Assembly (NCBI GenBank): GCA_014607495.2
Contig: CP053152.1
Coordinates: 11,887,899 to 11,951,898 of the forward strand
Reading direction: 5' to 3'
DNA length: 64,000 bases
Source of the DNA: Carposina sasakii
Lineage: Eukaryota; Arthropoda; Insecta; Lepidoptera; Carposinidae
The notes below the pieces were generated by a model. The model did no database searches and was not told the DNA's origin. It was given only the letters and a program-made list of their open reading frames with translations. Made by a program: the position numbers and the translations under genes. Positions 58,004 to 64,000 of this stretch are shown here, in pieces. Numbering within the stretch: position 1 is the first letter of the stretch; each line of letters starts with the position of its first letter.

Positions 58004-59282
58004 CACGTTGTAGTAAGGTACCGACTAGTATTGAAAAAATACCTAATCAACTACCTATTCCAATATTTATGCCTCACCTGTAGTAGTAAGTAAGTTCCTT
58101 AGGTGAGTGAAAGATATTGTACCTAACATATACTCGTAAATGTATATAAAATTTGTGTATGTGCTTCATGTGTAAAGCAGTGCGCATAGAATATTCTCAT
58201 GCTGGTGTGTGATTCGGAACTAATTTCTTTTGTAGACTTTACATAGATAAACAAAGCAACTAGCGCCATCGTTCAAAGGAATTCTACCAATTTATAAAGG
58301 TGAAAGTTTGTATGTGTAGTGAGTGTGTATGTTTGTTACTTCATCACGCAAAATCCTGAAATATATGGAACAGCTGATTTTTTTCACTATATCTGAGTTG
58401 AATAGTGAAAGTTGTGTTTCTTTTTACTTTCCTAGTTTCGTTGTCAAAGGCAATCACTAATTTCGGAAAGACCTTATATTAGCTTAGGTACGTATCAGAA
58501 TAACACATTATACTTTTTATCCCGGGAAATATTTTATCCCGTAATTTCGACATTTGTGTTTTATTGCTGCTTCAATTATAAAATGCATTCTCAGCACTAA
58601 ACTTTACATACTTACAAATTAGATATAGCTACCCACACCTTTGATTCTCTCCCCTTTTTAGAAAATTCTCTCCAACGTTGAGCCATCTTCCTTTTGGAAA
58701 CATATTTTTTTGTTTTATTTCCCATTAGTCCGAACTCAATCGAGTAATACCTACACCACAAGATAATAAAAAATGCCACTGCCGTGGGCGAAAGCGACAT
58801 AGACCCTACGTCGTCGGCGCACAGCGCGGTACTGAGCGTCAGCGGGCACGAAGTTACTATTTAACGCTTTTCAGTAAGCATTAGAGTAGAATATCGCTTG
58901 CACGCTAAACAACTGATTGAGCTCAGAAGTAAAGGGCGTAAGTCTCAAAAAGATTTTTATTAATTGTGTGTTCAATTATGATTGCTTTTTAATTTTGGCT
59001 TTACAAAAGTTTACTATCATTATTATCTTGATATCCGAATTTATTTTAAACGCCTACCTCATGTAATAGCCGAAATAAAAGTAAAAATGACTAAAAAACA
59101 TGTCGATTTCAAAAAACAAAACTATCGAGCGAAAATCATTAAATCATGTTTTTGGCTTTACATGACATAGTTAAGGGTACTAAGAATATAGTGTAATAGT
59201 CTCACATTAAACAAACATGCACCCGTTTCAGCATATTTCATCAAAAAGATGCTAAATAAGGTCTGCCTTCTCTTAAGGGTTT
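58004..59282. other. Intergenic, no gene seen
   Basis: Contains a short Helitron-like fragment near 58510-58565 (TTTTTATCCCGGGAAATATT). A GC-rich patch at about 58805-58855 is unexplained. Confidence 0.4.
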
Positions 59283-59390
59283 CCGGGAGGTGGGCAGCAG
59301 GTGACTATGGGCAAAACCCCTCTATGACAGTAGCCTTGTGGCGTGTCCTGGGGGAGGCCTACGTCTAGCAGTGGACTGCAATAGGCTGAA
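59283..59390 (+). mobile_element. LINE 3' tail
   Basis: CTATGACAGTAGCCTTGTGG, GGGGGAGGCCTACGTCTAGC and AGTGGACTGCAATAGGCTGA: the standard tail of an RTE-type element, cut off at its 5' side. Confidence 0.75.
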
Positions 59391-60281
59391 GAAAAAAGTT
59401 ATGTACTTATCTGCTTTGTTCACTACTTACTTGGGTGTATGAAAAACGTTAAATTAAGTATTAGTAAAATTCGATGATGGTGATATTTTTAACAAGTCAT
59501 GTTAACTTAGTAAAATGTTATATTTCAATTGAAATTAAATTTGAAATCGAATATCAAAGTTTATTATGTGATGTGCAGGCAGGGTCACACAACAAAAATG
59601 TTTTTTTAGTTTGGTGACCAAAAAAATTGTTAGTGTAAAGTGACTCACTTTAAGTGAGTGTACTGTTGTTTGTATACTAAGTAATAGGTAGGTACACGAA
59701 AAACGACACACTGTTTTCGAGAAAGATAAAATACTTACTAACTGCGTAGATCCGCAAAATCATGCGGTTACAGCCTGAGTTATATTTTACAAAGTTGGGT
59801 ACCGCTAATAAACTACTTGCTGCATTGCACGGTGATAATTATTTCTATTGCAAATTGCGAACACACCCAGCTATGTGTTATCTATGGATAGTCTGTAATA
59901 GGCCTTTAATGATGTTGCGGTAATAATATCAAAGAGAACGTCATTATACGCTTGTAATTTACCTGCCTCCTATCTACTTTTAACTGGTAGTGGACACAAG
60001 TATAATGGGTATCAGTAACTGAAAGCTAAACACGGTGAATTACCTTTAAGGTCAATTAATTAAATTCTTAATAATAGGAAGGTGTGATTTTTTTTTATTC
60101 TCCAGTAGTTGTTCAGATTACCGCGGTCAACGAAACAAAACAAATATATAAACTCTTCAGATTTATCAATCAATAAACAATGAATTTATTTCCAACAATA
60201 ATTTTGATATGTGTTATAGCTAACTTAGAACTAATTAGATCTATGGTGTACCTGTGGGAGGTCGGTTGACCATCCAAATTT
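59391..60281. other. Intergenic, no gene seen
   Basis: No coding signal or bounded repeat recognised. Confidence 0.4.
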
Positions 60282-61275
60282 TTACAGGGTGGTCAGCCGA
60301 TCTACCTTATCAGGTAGCGTGCCCAAAATGCTGGCTGCGTTGCCGCGCTGAATGGCTATGCTTATTCTTTGGCCTAAGTAGCAGCCAGCATTTTGGTCAC
60401 GTGTGGACTCTACGAGCCGCCCGGCCAGGTCCCTGTATGTTTTGAGCGCCGCCGGTCCCCAAGGGCCCAGGGTCTCCACGCCGAACGGCGCAAATAAGTA
60501 GCCTCTTTCGAGGCTGGAATATTTGCGCCGTTTGAGGGATTCCGCAGCTTCAGCAGCGCCGCCTACTTTTTGCGATGTTTCAGGGAGATGGGACGGTGCC
60601 AGTGTATCCACGCATGTAGCGTCCCACACTAAGGGCCGTCCCATCTTCCATGGAATTAGTGTCATGCCGTCGGGCCTTTTTCCGTCATCGAGCGTTAAGC
60701 CATTTGGCTCTAGCACGGCGGCGATGTTCGCGGTTCCTAAAGCCCGGCGGATGACATCATTGATAGCGCTATGGCGCGCTATGCGGCCCGCGCTTCTGCT
60801 GCAGGATAGTCCATAGTGGCCGAGGCGCTCTACCGATTCACCACAGGCGCATCGGTGAGGCACTATACATGGGGCACCGATGCGCAATGAAACGGCCAAG
60901 CGGAAAGTGTTATTGTCAAGTAACGTTCCCAGATTACTTGACGGAGGGGCCTGCAGCCAAAGACCTGATTCCCAGCGGGATACAGCAAGAAGACGCGCCC
61001 TCTCAGTGGGGTTGCTGGACGTTTCTAAGAGTCTATTCCGTGCCAGCTTACTGAGAGGGTCGTCCCACTGTTTCTGCGAGGACAGGTCCTTGGGCAGGCT
61101 GCTATTTGGGCAGGCTGCTATTTGGGCAGGCTAAATTCCATGCATTCATGGCATCTGTTATGTAGGCGGTGTCGGAATGGTTATTGCTGGGTGCCAGAAT
61201 AATTTTTATCAATTTTTCTGTGCCCATAACCGAGGACAGGAATGCCGGCAGCGACACAGTAGAAATTTTGCAGAT
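60282..61275 (-). pseudogene. C-terminal part of a non-LTR retrotransposon protein: CCHC knuckle and possible nuclease domain
   Basis: The minus-strand frame is open for about 330 codons. The first ATG-started part begins at 60899, but the frame continues upstream through SKLARNRLLETSSNP and ILAPSNNHSDTAYITDAMNA to a stop near 61276. Motifs in order: HRCACGESVERLGHYGLSC (C-x-C-x(10)-H-x(3)-C zinc knuckle), RHSAINDVIRRAL, RPDGMTLIP, LVWDATCVDT, KRRKYSSL, APFGVETLG and QRISIAIQRGNAAS. Such proteins recur in many metazoan genomes at the C-terminus of retroelement reverse transcriptases. The knuckle-PDG-WDAT-KxxY order resembles the restriction-like endonuclease of R2-type elements (inference). 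The RT domain itself is missing. GC content is far above the surroundings, suggesting a relatively recent insertion. Confidence 0.75.
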
Positions 61276-61352
61276 TTATTAATTCGCATAAAAAGATAAG
61301 ATTCCTAGTAAAATAAATAAAAATATATTAATGGTTATTTTAGTTTCGCTAA

Positions 61353-61422
61353 GGTTGTTGGGGGAGGCCTATGTCCAACAGTGGACTTCTCAGGGCTGTA
61401 AATGATGATGATGATGATGATA
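61353..61422 (+). mobile_element. LINE 3' tail with GATGAT repeat
   Basis: GGGGGAGGCCTATGTCCAAC, GTGGACTTCTCAGGGCTGTA and a (GAT)n run at 61404-61421. A typical 3' end; no coding part remains. Confidence 0.75.
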
Positions 61423-64000
61423 AAATAAATCATTTTATATGATTTCTAGGAAAAAGACCAAAAATTTCCTAAAAACTAAAGCTTTTGTTTCCTAGTAGTG
61501 CGGTGCCGTCATGTACCGCGGAGAAACTTTTTACAGCGTAAAGAGGGTGTGCTTTTGCCTTATTATGACCGCTATAATATAACTGCACCACTATCTGAAA
61601 CCATAGATTTAGGTATTATAATTTCCAACTAACTATATCAAACTATTCTGGAATCCCTCTAAAGCGTTTACATAGAGGTTACTGCAAAATGGTGTAAGTC
61701 AAAATTAGCAATTTATCCGTCCGTAAGCCGGTCCGGTGTCGGCTCGGCCGGGCTAGATAATGTCCGCTCCAGCCGAAATAACTCCCATAAATTGAGTTTC
61801 CAACTATCGCCAACTGCGATGTCGGCTATACAGTTTTATAACTTCCCGTGTCGCTATAGACTAGGCGTTTCTATGATCTTGTCGTTTTGGGAGGTTGTTT
61901 TTCTTTATTGGGTCGAATAGAGACATATTTGGATTATTTAATGATGTTGTTATTTAATAAGATTAGAATTCTAATGTAATTAATATGTACCTACGAATGA
62001 AATATATATGCTTAAAAAAGGTAAATTTGTTTTGGAGGCTTAGCTTTATTAGTCTTTTAGTGTATTGTGTTATTATGTGTATGTGATCTGTACAAGCATT
62101 TTGTTTGTAGAGTACGTCGTAAGAATTAAAAATATATTTCGTCCTTTTTGCGTGGCTGCATTACATGGTAACAAAAAGGATCCACTAGAGAACCTGTACA
62201 GCTTTAGAGACTTAAAAATATATGTGTTTTGCCAGGTAGTTTGCATAGGTAATAATTATTCCGGAACTACTCAGAAATGTAAAAAATAAATTTGATTTTG
62301 AGACAGATTCTCCATACTGAAATTCATAATGCTTCACACTTCTGTTTAATTTTTCATATCCCATGTCTATGTTTAAAATGAGTAGTGCCCATCTGTATTG
62401 CCTACACATTTTATGATTCTAAATTGGAGCCCTCGATATCCAAGTTAACAAGGTCCAGATAACAAGCCTTCCCGTCTCTTGTCACGTTTTATCATTTTTA
62501 TATATCAAATATATTGTTGACGTTTATTTCACCTCATGATATAACCTAGTTACTTTCATGGTACCGGGACCATGATGTCCGGCTATGTTCTCTCGAACTT
62601 CTCTCAATTAATAAGATAGGCTATCTCATAAGACCATTATAAAAAGTGGTCCTCAATGAAAAACTATTAACATAGACATAATGATCATATAATATATAAT
62701 ATAATATTGGATAATTCTAAGACCTATTTATTTAATGATTGCGGAGTAAAGTTAGGCTCCGCCGCGGCGTTTCCACTCTACGTTTATTAAAGCTGAAGAG
62801 TAATTTAGCTAAGCGATGCAATTTTTTCAACGCCAACTTAAAATGTACTTACATAATATCCCGCTAATAGTGAATGTACCCGCATCCTCGTATAAACCAC
62901 AGTTTCCGCCATAAAGTCCCCCCGACATGAGCGCTAGCGTCTTCGTAACTCAAACACTGTTGCATCTATTTTATTTAGTTCTATGAAATTCCACGGGACT
63001 TTGCTATTGAAACAGACAATACAATGATGGGAACACAGAGACTACACGTGTTCATGCCCGTGTGAACGCGCAACCCTTTGTTTAGACGTTCAGGGAGAAA
63101 CTATAAACAAAGTGGTGGATAGGTTTTGGGAATTTGAAAAACATAATAAAGTAAGTTCGAATAAGTTATAGGAATTTTTAATGTTGTAGTATATTATATC
63201 GATTTTAACGATTTGTAGGTATTTGTCGAGAAGTTGCAATTAATTAATCACTATTTCGACACTTAAGCATACAGTTATGGACATATAGGTACCTAGACCT
63301 CGCGGATGAAATCGCGGGGATTAAGCAAAAACTAGTTTTACAAAATTTTAAATATAAATTTTATAGCTACTGTACACGATAAGTAGAAATCTTTAGTATA
63401 GTATACCTACACATGATTATAAAATGATTTTTTGATAATATTTAAATAAAATTAAGCATATTTACCTACATTCTTCTGAGAAGTGTGTATTTTTGACATA
63501 CCTACGCGGTTACGCGGTATCAGAACGCGGCTGTTGGTACCTATAAATAACCTGAATTGATTTACCTATAATAGGAACGTGATTTTTGTAAGTGTAATAG
63601 ACAAACCTAGTAGTGAAAATGACATAATTTATAAATATACTGAAGAATCTCAAGGTAGGAAATATGCCAATCTGTAGGTAATGCTACTTAGTACCTATCT
63701 AGAACTAAACTTATGTCTAAGTTATTTCTATTTAACATTATAATGTTACCTGATGATTAGATGACTATCACATATTTCTAAAGGTCAGTTCTTCTGGTTC
63801 TGGTTCTTAAAATAAGGAGCGCCACCAACAATTAGCAGACTAACGCATTTGAGCTACTATGATAAATTGCTCATAACACTTTATTAGGAGTAGGTAACTT
63901 ACATAGTGTTAATAATAAATAATTAAATTTTAGTGTGGTAGGACTCACTGGCGGACTAAGACTTTTTGAGGCCCGGGGCGGTCTTTAATTTTAGGGCCCC
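61423..64000. other. Intergenic, no gene confirmed
   Basis: No family was recognised. A possible isolated exon (62111-62235) between TTTGTAG and CAG-GTAGTT is open and encodes FRPFCVAALHGNKKDPLENL, but it has no match I can name. A GC-rich patch with GGCTCGGCCGGGC lies at about 61740. Confidence 0.35.

Noticed and set aside
60523..60816. 97-codon plus-strand open frame
   Set aside because: Antisense shadow of the GC-rich retroelement frame at 60282-61275.
63101..63158. Phrase VVDRFWEFE followed by a GTAAGT, reminiscent of BEL/Pao retroelement polyproteins
   Set aside because: Too short to support; no neighbouring coding remnants were found.
1..64000. CRISPR arrays, operons, toxin-antitoxin or phage defence systems
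   Set aside because: The window is clearly eukaryotic nuclear DNA with spliced genes; the regular repeats seen are transposon-derived.

Overview
The window is a piece of an insect nuclear genome, most likely Lepidoptera. The DNA is AT-rich, genes are split by introns with GT..AG boundaries, and there is dense, decayed transposon debris of kinds common in moths and butterflies: RTE-type LINE tails ending in GATGAT, tRNA-derived SINEs, many short inverted-repeat elements, and fragments ending in CTAG that resemble non-autonomous Helitrons. Nothing prokaryotic (operons, CRISPR arrays, phage) was seen. Most of the longer open frames are chance or transposon-derived.

Two complete multi-exon protein genes can be reconstructed, both on the plus strand. 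(1) 12874-25370: fringe (fng), a Golgi beta-1,3-N-acetylglucosaminyltransferase that modifies Notch. It has eight coding exons, 1008 nt including the stop, 335 residues, and every splice phase closes. (2) 42114-50941: a secreted papain-family (C1A) cysteine protease of the insect 26/29-kDa proteinase type, also annotated as counting factor associated protein D-like. It has fourteen coding exons, 1578 nt including the stop, 525 residues: signal peptide, long N-terminal region, I29-like propeptide and catalytic domain. The Cys-His-Asn triad and oxyanion-hole Gln are intact, but several normally conserved Trp positions are Tyr or Leu.

Layout: 1-12 kb is repeat-rich and gene-poor (LINE tail with target-site duplication, duplicated inverted-repeat composites, a large foldback element with a 7-bp duplication). 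12-25 kb is fng with large TE-bearing introns. 25-42 kb is gene-free, with a tandem repeat unit, an element with a 10-bp duplication, three copies of an inverted-repeat family starting TACAGGGTG, and a LINE inserted into one of them. 42-51 kb is the protease, with TEs in many introns. 51-64 kb is gene-free, with foldback elements, SINE and LINE tails, and a roughly 1-kb open frame on the minus strand that looks like the C-terminal part of a non-LTR retrotransposon.

The two genes show no obvious functional link. I found no convincing new biological system. The most useful observations are the complete gene models, the unusual substitutions in the protease, a possible zinc-knuckle plus nuclease domain at 60-61 kb, and well-bounded elements with clear target-site duplications. 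All family names rest on recognition by eye without database searches.
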